Source: Dactylonectria macrodidyma (taxonomy: Eukaryota; Ascomycota; Sordariomycetes; Hypocreales; Nectriaceae). From it: a stretch of 64,000 bases of DNA. The stretch is taken from the NCBI GenBank assembly GCA_020744425.1, contig JAGMUV010000005.1, positions 2,852,001-2,916,000 of the forward strand. The letters run 5' to 3'. The notes under the pieces are model-generated. The model was not told the DNA's origin. It did not search any database and saw nothing but the letters and a program-made list of their open reading frames with translations. The position numbers and the translations under genes are program-made. Positions 12,883-25,877 of the stretch are shown piece by piece (position 1 is the first letter of the stretch; each line of letters begins with the position of its first letter).

Positions 12883-15795
12883 ATGGCCTCCAAGCGAAAA
12901 GCGGCTGCGATGAACGCGGCGGCCGCGGAGGAGCCCGTCGATCCCTCCGACGAGCTGATGTTCCTCTGCCTGGGAGGCGGCAACGAAGTCGGTCGATCGT
13001 GTCACATTATCCAATACAAGGGGAAGACGGTCATGGTAAGAATGGCTGCGATGCAACCCAAGCTCCCGCGACCATCTCTCGTCTAATTGCCGTTTCACTT
13101 TCAGCTCGATGCCGGCCAGCATCCCGCCTACGATGGCCTCGCGGCGCTCCCGTTCTACGACGACTTTGATCTTAGCACCGTCGACGTGCTTCTCATCAGC
13201 CAGTAAGCGCACCCTCTCACCCTTCCCCCCCTCGACGAGACAGGCTGGACAGGGCGGTGGACTACATTGGTGATGTTGTGATGGGAAGGACAGTGCTGCC
13301 CCCGTTCAGAGCTATTGCTCTTGTGATATCTTTCCATCCCGTATGCCAGATGAATACAATACTGCCTTCCCCGTTTACCGACGTCCCTGCTTGTCGCCCT
13401 CGTGATGCCGCCCTGTCCTTGAATCCAACCCTCGAACAACATCCAGCAACGCGTTCCGCTTGAGTAGTATGGCTGACCAGCAACAGTTTTCACGTCGACC
13501 ATGCGGCCTCCTTGCCGTACGTGCTCGCGAAGACCAACTTCCGCGGGCGAGTCTTCATGACACATCCTACCAAGGCGATCTACAAATGGTTGATCCAGGA
13601 CAGCGTCCGAGTGGGCAATACATCCTCGAATCCAAGCTCACAGCCTGTTTATACAGAGCAAGATCATCTCAACACCTTTCCGCAGATTGAAGCCATTGAC
13701 TATCACACGACTCATACCATCTCTTCCATTCGAATCACTCCCTACCCCGCCGGCCATGTTCTTGGAGCAGCCATGTTTCTCATCGAGATCGCCGGGCTTA
13801 ATATCTTCTTTACCGGCGACTACTCCCGCGAACAGGATCGACATCTTGTCTCCGCCGAGGTCCCTAAGGGCGTCAAGATTGATGTCCTTATCACCGAGTC
13901 CACCTACGGCATTGCCTCGCACGTGCCGCGACTTGAGAGAGAACAGGCTCTGATGAAGTCCATCACCTCCATTCTCAATCGGGGCGGCCGCGTTCTCATG
14001 CCCGTGTTCGCGCTTGGACGAGCCCAGGAGCTGCTGCTCATTCTCGACGAGTATTGGGGCAAGCATGCCGAATTCCAACGATACCCCATCTACTACGCCA
14101 GTAACCTGGCGCGAAAGTGTATGCTGGTCTACCAGACCTATGTCGGTGCCATGAACGACAACATCAAGCGCCTCTTCCGAGAGCGCATGGCTGAGGCAGA
14201 GGCGTCTGGTGACGGAGCCGGCAAGGGTGGTCCCTGGGACTTCAAATACATCCGCTCCCTGAAGAACCTCGACCGATTCGACGACGTGGGCGGCTGCGTC
14301 ATGCTCGCCAGTCCCGGTATGCTTCAGAACGGTGTCAGTCGCGAGCTGCTGGAGCGATGGGCCCCCAGCGACAAGAACGGCGTCATCATCACGGGTTATA
14401 GCGTTGAGGGCACCATGGCGAAGCAGATCATGCAGGAGCCGGATCAAATCCAGGCCGTCATGTCTCGAAGCATGGCCGGCGCCCGTCGAGCCCCCGGTGG
14501 CGACGGCGAGAAGGTTCTTATTCCTCGTCGATGCAGCGTTGCTGAATATTCCTTTGCCGCCCACGTTGACGGTGTCGAGAACCGCGAGTTCATCGAGGAG
14601 GTGGCAGCTCCAGTGGTGGTATGTCGCCCAAATGATTTGTCCTGACTCCATTCACCGACCAGAGCTGACCTTATTTTGTTAGATCCTCGTCCACGGCGAG
14701 CAGCACAACATGATGCGTCTCAAATCCAAGCTCCTCTCTCTCAACGCTAGCAAATCCGCAAAGGTCAAGGTCTTCTCGCCGCGCAACTGCGAGGAACTCC
14801 GCATCCCTTTCAAGGCCGACAAAATGGCAAAGGTCGTCGGCAAGCTCGCCTCCATCCAACCGCCCTTGGAGGCCGACTCGGACGCCGCGGGATCGGCACC
14901 GCTCGTTACCGGTGTGCTCGTTCAAAGTGATTTCAAGCTTTCTCTGATGGCACCCGAAGACCTGCGAGAGTATGCAGGACTCAATACCACCACCATCACC
15001 TGCAAGCAGCGGCTGACTCTGAGCGCTGCGGGCGTCGATCTCGTTCGATGGGCGCTCGAAGGCACTTTCGGCACTATCGAGGAGTTGCCCGAGATGCGTC
15101 ACGGTAAGAATGGCCAAGCCAACGGAGGCGACACCGACATGGACAAGGAAGACCACAAGGAGGAGGTCGACGAAGAGGTTGCCAGCCTCGTCGCCGCATA
15201 CCTCGTCATGGGCTGCGTGGCCGTTCGATACCGAACCAATGGTGAAGTTGAGCTCGAGTGGGAGGGCAACATGCTCAACGACGGCATCGCCGACTCCGTC
15301 ATGGCCGTCCTCTTCTCCGTCGAGAGCTCACCGGCCGCCGTGAAGCGCTCGTCGGCCAAGCACTCGCACTCACACGAGCTGCCCGCCAAGAACCCGCACC
15401 GCACCCCCAGCCCCGAGGAGCGTCTTGAGCGCCTCCTGTGGTTCCTCGAGGCCCAGTTTGGCCAGGACAACGTCGCTCCCGTCGCGACGCCTAAGCTGCC
15501 GCCACTGCCGAATGACGAAGACGCTAAGGCAAAGGAGGAGCCCGAAGAGGACAACGCCATGAAGGTCGAAGACGACGATGCTAATGCGGAGCTGGAGGAA
15601 CTACAGCGCAAGGAGATCGAGCGGCTTCACAAGATTGGTATCCCCGTCCCCGGCGTGTCGATAAAGGTCGATAGAATGGCTGCTACCGTGTGGCTGGAGG
15701 ACCTTGAAGTTGAATGTACCAACAAGATCTTTGCGGACAGAGTGAGGGCCGTGGTGGAGAGAGCTGTCGAGGTGACCGCTCCTCTATGGGGATAA
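12883..15795 (+). CDS. YSH1: Cleavage/polyadenylation endonuclease Ysh1 (CPSF73)
   Basis: Endonuclease of the cleavage and polyadenylation factor that cuts pre-mRNA 3' ends in the nucleus. Exons 12883-13035, 13105-13202, 13487-14618 and 14683-15795 join to 831 residues with all phases consistent. The metallo-beta-lactamase core begins with [12 protein letters not shown], and the zinc-binding motif H84-F-H86-V-D88-H89 is formed across intron 2. Further metal ligands lie in [12 protein letters not shown] and in the [10 protein letters not shown] block. The beta-CASP part includes [18 protein letters not shown] and [13 protein letters not shown]. The C-terminal third matches the CPSF73-100 C-terminal domain and carries an acidic low-complexity linker (about residues 725-780). 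The gene converges on VPH1 with 192 bp between the two stop codons. Confidence 0.95.
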
Positions 15796-15987
15796 CGGGA
15801 CTTGGAACATCATGTAAAATTTTCAGGTCATTAGTTCTGTATTCGGTGAGCAAACAACAAGAGATAAAGGGACTATGGCACAAGCGAGTAATTCTAACAG
15901 TGCGTTATGTTACCTATCATACAACAAAAGGGACTATAAATCTACTGTAACAACCGGATACTTCTCCCGCGACCCATGATTAACCCT

Positions 15988-18785
15988 TTATCCCAAGTAA
16001 TCCTTCAAGTCCTCCGACTCCTCCAGCAGAGACTGGAAAGAGAACGGCGCAAAAGGCCAACCCGCAAACTCGGCAAATTTGGAAAAGGACTCGACCCACG
16101 CCAATCTGAGGGAGTGCAACATGGCACTGGTACCCTCCATGCAGACCAAAATGGCAATAGCTGCGAGCAATGTTAGATATGATGGTGGCATGCCGGGGAG
16201 TTGAGGGTACTTACTCAGGAAGAACCACATGTAGAAACAGACAACAATCATGATGACGCCGAGAACACCAGGGGCCTTCAGGGCCGGACCAAGGGTCATG
16301 CTCCAGAGCACGAGACTCAGCTGCTGATGCGCCAGAGACAAAGCCCAGAGACGCAGATACGAGGCAGTGTGAGAAACGCAGTTAAGACAGAACTCTGCAA
16401 GGCTGTTAGCTGGGAAAACATATAAGGTCCTTGTGAAGACTTACCAATGGTGTGGATAACTTGGTGAATCATGACCTCGCTAAACTCAAACTCTTCATGC
16501 TCCTCATCGATGTTCTCCGAGATCATAGCAACGCCTTCACCATCTTCGTCGAAGCTGTGATGGCCGTTGCCGTTGCCCTGACCCTCATCATCATCGCCAT
16601 CCAGGGCACTAACACGGGAATTTTCTCCCAGGCTACGGTAGCCATGAGCACGAGCCTGGTTGTGTTCCCATCTGAGATAGAAGGGTTTGAGGAAGAGCAG
16701 AATGGGGACCTGGACAAACGCCAAAAGCAGCAAAATGACTTGAACAGTTGCTTGTCCCTTGTACAGTTCCTCGTCTAGGGTGCCAGGCTGCAAGAACATG
16801 TAGATCAACATGTTCAGCAGACCCGGAGGCTGGCGGTTAGTGCCGACCCAATCGATGGACCACTTGTAAATGATGCAAAGAACGAGGTAACCGAAAATGG
16901 ACTGGAAGAAGATCATGCCAGGAACAAAATTGCCCCAGACGTCAATGGGCTTTCTGAAATGACGAGCGTTGATGAACGCGAAGCAGAGCGAGTAGGTCAT
17001 ATGAGCCCAGCCGAGAATAATACTCATCTTCATCTTGTAGCTGTTGCTGAAGAGAAGTTCGTTCTCAGTACCGTGCCAAGCCCAATCCATACCGATGGGG
17101 TAGCGGTAACCCTCGTCGTTCAGGGTGGCAACCACGCTGGTTTTGTCGGTCCAGCCATCGGGCTTGCGGTACTCCCAGGCGCTGGGGAAGAAAGTCATCG
17201 ATTTGGAAAAGATATCATTGTAGACAAGACCGGTGAAGACAGAGAAGACAGCCATGACGAGAGCAATGTATCGTCCGTAGAAGATCATGGCAAAGAGCTC
17301 AAATGTGACCTTCTTCAGCGACTTCTCCCAGTAGATCATTGCCAAGGCGGCCGAAAGCATGATGATGGCGTGACCCAAATCACCAAACATGACGGCAAAC
17401 AGGAAGGGGAAGGTGATAAATACGGGAATTGCTGGGTTGACTTCCTGGTAGGTGGCTGTGCCGTATGCGTTGACAATTGTCTGGAAGCCCTCAGTGAACT
17501 TGTTTGTTTTTAAGTACGTGGGAGGCTTCTTGTTCGTCTGGATCTTGTTGATGATGGAAGGAACGGAGAGGCCAGCTCGGTTCGTAACATCCTGAAGGGT
17601 CGACCTGATGAGAGGCAAGTCGTTGGTTGGGACCCAAGCTTCGGCAATGAGAGTACGACGAGCACTGTCATAAGAGAAGTTGTTGAGGGCATTGTACACA
17701 GCCTTCTCTTTGGCGACTAGCACCATCCAGGCAGAGAGCGACTGAGAGATCTGGTTGAGCTCCGCCTGAAGAGTTGCCTGGGTGTTGTGGAGAACATTCT
17801 GGACATCCTTGAGTCTGTTGTTTACCTCGTGGATCTGGTCGCGTCGAAGATCGCTGTTCTCGTCGACATTGTAGACCTCGGCACCCATGGACTCGGAGAT
17901 CTTGCGAATCTTGGCGAGAATCTCCTTGCCGTGGGCGAAGATGACGAAAACGTTCTTGTTCACAGCTTCGTTGTTGGTGGGGTCAATCAAAGGCTCAGGG
18001 ATCTCGGACTGGTTCATGTACAAGTTGCCACGAAGGGTTCGCCAGAGGATGCGCTCGAAGGCGCCAACCCTGTCCCTACCAATGACGCCAGCAACGAATC
18101 CAATGTTCATGCCGGAAAAAGATCGCTCGACCTCGGCAGCTCCCTGGTGCTGCTCAATGTCCTGAAGCAAGGGAGCATCGTCATTATCGGTCGAAGCTCG
18201 AATCTCGTCCACGTTTCCGTGAGCACGGTCGAAGAAGCTGCCAGCCTCGTGTAAGACCCATCGCCACTCGGTCAAATCGCCCTCACGCTTCTTGAGGGTC
18301 TCGTAGCTCTCGTTCAGGGCGGAAATTCGCTGCTCGAGCTTCTGGCTTCGCTCGGAGAGTTCGTCGATTTCGGAGGTGGAGGGCGAAGCGAGCCTCTCAA
18401 CATCGAGGTCAAGCTTTCGCAGTGGGATGCCAATCTTCTCCATCTGGGCATAGAAGTATCCTGAGCAATGGTTAGATTGAGTCTTTTGGTGGCTGCCTAG
18501 TGGGTGACGTACGCAGCTGTCGCTCAACATTGTCGAGACGTCGGATCTCCTGGGTGAAAGTGCGCTGGAAAGCACTGACGTTCTCATTCAGCTAGATGAA
18601 GAAGAAACGCGTTAGCTTTTGACATTGGGGATAGGTTCGATGATGCCTAGGCTTACGTCTCGGAACTGGCAGAGGCCAAGCTCGCCCAGGGCCGTAACGA
18701 CCTCGCGACCAATTTCATTAGAGACGTAGAGCTGGACCATGCTCATGTCCGCCGAGCGGAACGGGGTGTCCGGTTTGGGACCCAT
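15988..18785 (-). CDS. VPH1: V-type ATPase subunit a (Vph1/Stv1 family)
   Basis: Largest subunit of the membrane V0 sector of the vacuolar proton pump. Its C-terminal domain forms the proton half-channels. Five exons (18785-18657, 18591-18513, 18460-16445, 16394-16215, 16160-15988) join to 858 residues with every phase consistent. The N-terminal half is cytosolic and coiled ([12 protein letters not shown] at the start, [19 protein letters not shown] after it). The C-terminal half carries several hydrophobic segments. The invariant channel arginine is R756 in [15 protein letters not shown]. The family's terminal block ends with [12 protein letters not shown]. The last two introns must be removed to keep the channel helices in frame. 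A CACGTG site lies 133 bp upstream of the ATG. Confidence 0.95.
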
Positions 18786-19556
18786 GGTGAAGCTGTTGGA
18801 GGGCCAGGACTCGATTCGACGATGTGTTGGAGCTTGTCAAGGAGCAAGGCACAGCCATCCCGGGCACGTCGCAATAGCAGTTGGTATGCCGGGTGCAAAT
18901 TGTTCCGAACCAGGGAGTCACGTGTGACCCACTGCGGCCTCCTGAAAGCACGCGTATCACACAGCCACATTGGCGGAAATGTCAGAGCGCCACAGACGCG
19001 CCATTACGTAGCCAGGCGCTGTCGTGCATTCAGCTAAGGTTGGCATGAACCAGTCAGAAGCGATTTCGAGAAGAGTGGGATTGAAATATGCACCGACCTC
19101 TTAGACGAAGTGCAATTAAAGTGCAAGAAGACAACTTTTCGAAGGCAGGTAGTTGGCTGAACTGCAACTGTTACAGTCAATCTTTTGACACATCGACTAG
19201 GGCAACGTATGATAACGTCCATCAGCGTGTGATGCGCATTTCGAACAACTTCACGTTCAAAAAGAAGTTTCAAGGTAGTGTTTTAGTTGATCAATTCAAA
19301 AAAAAGTCATTATTGCATTTCTATATACACTCTTTTTTTCTTCCGTCATTTTTTCAAGTCTCAACCGCTTTCTGATTCAAATGACTTTTCCGCTTAAATA
19401 TTGTTCATCGCTGAGCGCCTCCGAAGGTATGTGTACCCTCCTAATGCAACCGACCGACCGGGGGCAAAGAAACACCAGCCCCAATAACTCCGTAATGAAA
19501 ATGAGTAGAGATCCAACACAAGGTGCTTATCGTTCATCGTCATATGCGGCTCGGGT
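18786..19556. other. VPH1 promoter and F-box gene 3' flank
   Basis: About 770 bp with no supportable gene. TCACGTG at 18918-18924 is a candidate VPH1 promoter element. The part below about 19400 is AT-richer and probably holds the terminator of the minus-strand F-box gene. Confidence 0.55.
18918..18924. promoter_or_regulatory. E-box TCACGTG upstream of VPH1
   Basis: CACGTG core 133 bp upstream of the VPH1 start codon, flanked by a partial inverted repeat (GTCACGTGTGAC). The same core occurs in the TAF4/YSH1 promoter. A regulatory role is inferred. Confidence 0.4.
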
Positions 19557-21459
19557 TTAGAGTCGTCGCCCGAACATGAATGTGCCGTACATGCCTCCGA
19601 CGTCGGCCTCCGCTACCGGAATCTTCCTCATGCCCCAGCTTTCAGCACCCATCTTCCACCACCGGGCACCATTGTCCCGAGTTGTACCGTCCGAGTTCAT
19701 GCGGACGAGCCAATAACGACTACCAAACTCCTTGGCAGTCCACCCCACGCGCTCTAGGTTCTTCTTGACCTTGGCGGCGCGCTCGTATGCTCGTTCTTCA
19801 AGCTCGATAACGTGTAGTGGGGCGGAACCAGGGCCTAGAAGCGCATTTGCACTTCCGATGATGGTGTCAATGTCGGAGATATCGAGGTACCGAAGGCTGT
19901 GGGCGATCCATTTCTGGTTCTGATACAGGAGCTTGTGGATATCGCCGAGCTCAAGGCCGCGGCCGATTGCAAGCTCCTCAAGCTGCTGGACAAGAGGGGT
20001 GAGAAGAGGAATTTGAGAGGGGTCCATCCGGCTACCCTTCAAGCTAAGGGATCGCAGGGTGCTAGGAAGCCGGGGTAGGATGGCATCCACGTCCGCCTTG
20101 CCCAACAAAAGGTGGCTGCTCGCAATAGTAGCAAGGCTCAGCACCACCAAGGATTGGGTGACAGCGGGGTGAGTAGTGATGAACTTGACCACCGTCTCAG
20201 AAGTGAGCTCCCTGCACTTGGCCAGGTTCAAGTGAGTAATTCTGGCCGTCTTGGGGATGCTCATCAGCGCTTGGTCCGTGACCCGCGTTCCAGCAAGATC
20301 GAGGTGAGTGACTCGGCTGAGGCGAGGAAGAATCATTTCGTAGACAGAGGCGGGCAAGCTCAGGCACTTGTGAAAGGAAACGCGGGTGAGGGTGAGAGTT
20401 TGGGGCCATTCATTCTGCATCAGGCTCTGGAACGAGTTCTTGAAGTAGGGCGATGCACAACCACAAAAGTCAACGGCTTGAAGGCGGGGCATGCCAAAGA
20501 ATAGTTTCTTGAGAACATCGGGGCCAAGATCCTCGTCAATGTACTCTTGGGCCAAGAACTCCTGAAGGTATGGGGTCAGCTCCAAACACTGCAACAGGGT
20601 CTCGGAAGTCAGATTTCGAGTCTGCGCCCGCTCACTGGCAGTCGAGAAGATAGTGGAGGGGTTAAAGTGGCTAAAGTCCATGCGCCGCACAATAGAGGCA
20701 AGGGCTGGGTACTCGCTGACGGTGTTTAGGAACTTGCGGAAGATGCGTGAGTGGGGGATGGTGACATGTCTATAGAGGGTGTTTAGAGTCGCGGCGTGGA
20801 TAGAGCGCGAAGTAAGGAGGAGGGCCATCAAATCGGCGTTGCGGGTGGTGAGGCCGTTGGGGGGAATCTCGATAACAAGAAGATCGATAATGGCACCTGC
20901 GATGAAGTCAGCGTCGGATCGCACGACAGGGGTACAGGATTACAGGGTCCCTGGCTCTATGGGCAAACTTACCGAGAACCTCACTTGGGAGACGCTCCAT
21001 TGGCGACGCTCCGGTCGCATAGTGGTCGATGGGCTTGGTCACGATCGGGGCGGGAGAGCTCCAGGTCATGGACAGCTTGTGCAAGTCCTCGCAGCTGCGG
21101 CTGGCGGCCTTGCCCTTGATGGGGATCTGCTTCCACCCGCGGAAGCTATCCGCGGGATACCAAAAGCCATGAAGCCGACTGTGAGGCTGCGTCAGAGGAG
21201 CCTGGAAGGACGGCTGGGCAATCTCAGCGGTGGGTGATTCATCGAATACCTCTTCCGTCCCTTGGGTATAGGAGGAGATTTTGGAGCGCGTAAACGTCTG
21301 CGCGAGCCCGTCGTCGTTCTCTCGTACCGAGGAGAAGGACGAGCGGGCCGTCTTGTCACTGCTGTTGGGGGAGTCGGGGCGAGACATCTTGGCCTTGAGC
21401 ATAGCAGAAAGGTCAAAGTGCGGCACCTCGTGGTGCGTAGGGCTGAGGGGGACGGCCAT
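19557..21459 (-). CDS. F-box-like leucine-rich repeat protein
   Basis: Probable substrate receptor of an SCF ubiquitin ligase, inferred from the domain order. Exons 21459-20973 and 20896-19557 join in phase 1 to 608 residues. The first ~150 residues are Ser-rich and probably disordered. An F-box-like segment starts at MERLPSEVLGAIIDLL and runs through the LYRHVTI region. Leucine-rich repeats follow, for example VTHLDLAGTRVTDQAL and ITHLNLAKCRELT. The C-terminus (about the last 70 residues, with SRYWLVRMN and ARWWKMGAESWGMRKIP) is Trp-rich, follows the repeats and looks like a separate conserved block. The frame is open upstream to 21741, so translation could start earlier. MAVPLSP at 21459 was chosen because residues upstream look like leader DNA. 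The substrate is unknown. Confidence 0.75.
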
Positions 21460-22920
21460 GTGCGAATTCTCGTCGACGAGGAGCGCGGTGGCCGACCCTT
21501 GGGGGCAAGGGAGGTGGGGAGGCAGCTGGTTAGGTAGGTGAGTTGGTTGGTGGAGAGGGAGGCAAGTCGAGCTTCGTCGTTGCCAGCGAGGATCGTGAGG
21601 ATCGGCGAGGTGTAAATATTCTTTTTGAGAGGCGACCAAGTTGGTGCGAAGAAAGTCAATAGAAAAAGGTGACGTGAGGGCACGAAGCAAGCGGCGAAGT
21701 TGTGTTAGCCGCCACCAAGCGTAACTGTTATGTAAGAGCAAACGGGTGACCGAGGAAGCGGAGAGCCGTCACAGAGTCGTCGGTGAATCACAGAAAAGAC
21801 GAGAGGAAAATAGAAAAAGTCAGTTTAAAAGTCCAGGTTAGAGTCGAGGTTCAAAGTTTGGGGAGAAGGACGAGGAACGGGACGAGGAGGCCATGGGCGC
21901 ATCCAGGTTCTTGGCCCAGGATATAAAGCGGCCAGCTGCCCGCCAGCTGCCAGGCGACCCGACTCAAGGCGAAGGCGGAGAGGACTCATGAGGGTCAAAG
22001 GGTCGACCGAGCGGGCCCCCGATAGAGCGCCACCGGGGGGCCAGCCACCAGGGACGTTGGCAAAGAGTGTTGGCATGCACGGGGCCATTAGCTCAGGATC
22101 GCACAATATTGGGTAATGGAAATCGCGGACTGGATGTTTCGGGGTCGTCAGGTGAGCAACACACCACGGGGAAGGGTATGGAGAATGGAGCACGGAGCAT
22201 CGAGCCATGGGAGCCATGCGAGCAGCAGGGGCCTTGCTTCCAAAGCCGGGACCGTTCTGAAGACTGGTTCTGCTGGGCAAGGGAGCCGAGCTGGGTTTAG
22301 TTGCTAGGTAATAGCGAGCGCGAAGACCGCGGAGAGTGACTGAGACTCTGAGAGACGACAAGGCGGCGCCGGATCGGCCTTGTACCGCCCTCTTCTCGCC
22401 TTGTTACAGCAGCGGCCAGCGCGGCTCTCATTGGACGGATGCAGCTGGAGATTGGGTAATGAGAACAACCCGGCCGACCAACAACACCAACTTCTGACCG
22501 TCGTGCCGCTCAGAACCAAGACTGATGACTTTTAGACGTGCCAAGAGCAGCATGCACCATGTCTGGAGCCGACCCTACCTGCTGATCCTATTGCTAATCG
22601 ATCGAGGGGTGCGAGAAAATTCAAAATTCCTTCAATTCGTTGCCTAAACTGTGTAATTTTTTTTTGCCCTCCGGGTATTTTGCAGGCCCCGTGACATCGC
22701 CTCCGCCATCGCCGTCATCGCCGCCTCCGTTCTCCGCCTCCTGCTCGGAGACCCTTGGCGGCCCGCCGTCACCCATCATCAGCCAGCTAGTACTACGTAG
22801 CAGCCACCAGCCCATCTCAGCCCAGCACTCGTAAGGCCCATTGATAGGCTTTTGCAACATTCATTGCCGATGACGCGAAACAGGCATGCTCAAGCGACAG
22901 ACACAACTTGCAGGTGCACT

Positions 22921-22958
22921 CACACACACTCTTGCACTCGTACTCACACACACACACC
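22921..22958. repeat. CA-rich microsatellite
   Basis: Two CA runs separated by a short CT/TG-rich spacer in gene-free DNA. Simple sequence with no visible function. Confidence 0.8.
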
Positions 22959-23746
22959 CTTCGGCACAGTTTCTACTACACCCTCGCCTGCTTACTTGCT
23001 ACCCCGTTGAGCAACGTGGCTCAGAAACAAAACGTAATAGATGCAGGTGTAGAGTAATAGAAATTCAAGACCCCTCATTCCCAAGCGGGGAGATCCAAAG
23101 AACCAAGCCCTTTTTTTTTTTCCTTCCTTTTCTTCCAAACGATCCCTCGTAACCGTTTTGCGAGCAAGGTCCAATGCAAGCCCCGCGATTCGACGGATTC
23201 ACCATTGTGTCTCGATGCATGTTTCTCTAGATCTGAGCATCTCCGGGCCGTGATGTTTTGGAATAAGACTTGAGACAAAGTGCACTCGCGGAAAGACTCG
23301 GGCGCCGACAAGATGACGTTTTGTGTGCACCCTGGTGTACGAAGTACACATTTCGTATGTCGCACACGGCACGCTTCCCGATCGACCATAACCTCCGACG
23401 GTATCCTTTGACGGCCTTGCCGAACTCGCCGCGTCTTGCAGCATTGCCCAACCACAGCACAGCCGCGGGACACGACGGGCAGTTACTTTTCCACACTACA
23501 CTTTTTCACACTACAGAGGAAGAACGGGGCGGACATGAGGAAAAAAATTCTAAAAAGACTAGACTACTCGCCTGCTATGGTAGGTTAAGAGAGTTACCCA
23601 ACGGACCGGCATTGGCACCCGGTCCCCTCGATGAGAAATTCTCAGGGAATTTGGCGAGTCAACAAAGCCAGCTAGACACGGCTATCAGTGGGCGACATCG
23701 CAGCACCGGGAACCCTGTCAAGCCCGTTCGTCGGCCCTAACTAACG

Positions 23747-23764
23747 TACCTAGGTAGGTAGGTA
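23747..23764. repeat. TACCTAGGTA palindrome with AGGT repeats
   Basis: Perfect 10-bp palindrome at 23747-23756 continued by two further AGGT units. It matches the palindromes at 2613 and 4473. Confidence 0.6.
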
Positions 23765-25851
23765 GTGCCAACTGGAGCTTACAATGGCCAAGACTGGGTC
23801 AATCCAGGATGAACAGCAATTGCACGAATGTGCCGAGAACACAAATCCGCTGACTAGCCACGTATCTGGAAGCCCTCCGCGAACGGCGGAGATCTGGTCC
23901 AGCCACCGAGATGATAAGAAGGAAGCATCAAAGAAGACCCCGTAGAAACGGAATGGAGGTTTGCGGGACGCTAGACGAGATAAGATGAGATAACGACAAG
24001 GAAAAGCAGTTGTAAAGAGACGTGCATAGACGCAAAAGATAGATACAACATAGGATAAAGCAGCGGGCTGAGAGGCCGCACCGCGGCAATGCACGAATGA
24101 GTCGCTTCGATGCCTCACCCGCGGCCTTGACGTTTGTAATAAACTGTACAAAGCCTGGGCTGATGGCAGAGAACCATACGACTGAGGGTATCCAAACATG
24201 CCATTCGGCGACCAGCACGTCCCTCCCGAAGGCACGTCCTGGCTCCCCAGTCGTGCAGGCGTATAAGATGAGGCAAGTTGATAAATGGACCGCGCTGCCT
24301 CGCTGGCCACGGGATTGTCGATGACGCATCAACAGGTCAAGAACCTCCCTAAATCCGATGCATTTCCCTTTCGACGTCGCGCCCGCGGAGATAAGTAATA
24401 CGGCCACATGATGCATTCTGGCACCTCAACAGAAAGACTGTCCGGCTACCTGGTGTCACTTGGGGGCTCGTGGCTCAGCCCCCCTTCATCAGCGCAGGTT
24501 GCTGTAACACTGCACAATAACAAGCCCCGGCGTTAGGGACAGCGTCTCTGCCCAGTAAGGCTCTAAAAAAGGACCTGTCCTTAAACAGGCACCTGTAGAC
24601 GCAGCTCTCAGGAACTAGCAGAGACATGTGCAAGGTCCCTTTTTAGGTGCATCCCCCTGCTGCAGGGCCGCGCACCGCCTCCGCTCACCAACCGCCCCCC
24701 TGCTGGGGCTCTGCCCAATGCCACGGCCAGTTGTTTACCCCGGATTTCGCATTTGCCAGCCGACTGGATGTCATGATCCAAGTTCCTGCTGCTATGGCCG
24801 CCGACATGCGCAACAGTTAACACCTATCTATCTCGGCCGTTACCCTCGCTTCTCCGAATGTGCATTCCGTGAATAATCGCCTTTTTCTTATCTCTGCTGA
24901 GCTCTGGTCCTCGCTCAAAATCCCCGCCGTATGATGATCCCCGTATGACTCCAGCGTGACTCCGTACGTTTGGGTACCGTGTGACGCCGTAGGAGCCGAG
25001 ACTGACCGCCGCCGACCAAGCCAGCCGGCCAGCCAAAACAACCAATGTCATTACAACGTGGGCTCATATTCAGCTCCCCTCACAGGCTGGTTTCGCCATC
25101 CTCCACCATCCGCTATGCCCGTTGCTCATTTCACACTTACTAGCTTAGCCTCCTTTTTCCCTTCTCAGGCATTGTCCACGGCTACTCCATCGTCCGTACT
25201 ACATACCACTACGTACACACGTCCAACGACTTACCCGGCCCCGGGCCCCAACAAACGCTGTAGTACGGAGTAGTGGCACAGAGACACGCCTCGACGGTAG
25301 TCTGTATTTAGTGGCCATCATACGCTACGGACTAAGGCGTCGCGTCAACCCGTCAACCCCCTCCTGAATGCCTAATCCCGGCCTTTCGTTGGTCAATGGC
25401 TTGGTCATTTTCACTTCCCGTTTCGCTTCAAAGCCAAAACGAGGAAGCCTCTGGAACTGCCCCCCCCCGGGCTTGGCCTATTATTACATAAAGTTTTGCT
25501 CCTAGCGGGCTGCATCGCCGTCCCGTGATCGCTTTTCTCATCCCCCCTTTACGCTCCGAACCCCCGAATGCATTGACCAAACCACCACACGTTGGTATCG
25601 TGACTTTGTTTTTGCTCGCTAATACCGTTCCTACGTGCTTCTAATTCCTAGTCCAACAAATGACCCCAGATATCCCGCCCCCGCAACCCCCCCGGATCCT
25701 GCTACACCCCGCTCCCGCTGCGCTCGCACCGCACATGCCGTCTCACCCCGTATCCCTCAAGACGCTTCGGGGTCCAGTTCCGAACAATCCAGCGAAAAGC
25801 TTACCGCAAGGTCCTGATCGTCTCTCTGACCGGCCCGGGCCAAGATGGAGG

Positions 25852-25877
25852 AAAAAAAAAAAAAAAAAAAAAAAAAA
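25852..25877 (+). repeat. A26 homopolymer
   Basis: Uninterrupted run of 26 A on the plus strand, about 175 bp downstream of the PHO23 stop codon when read on that gene's strand, where it appears as T26. It is likely in or just beyond the 3' untranslated region. Confidence 0.9.

Noticed and set aside
13638..14651. Open frame of 337 codons antisense to YSH1
   Set aside because: It lies wholly opposite a strongly conserved exon, has no domain, and exists because GC-rich codons rarely make stops on the other strand.
16317..16444. Read-through C-terminus of VPH1 after HTIG
   Set aside because: A consensus intron (GTAAGT...TTGCAG) restores the conserved channel helix with its essential arginine.
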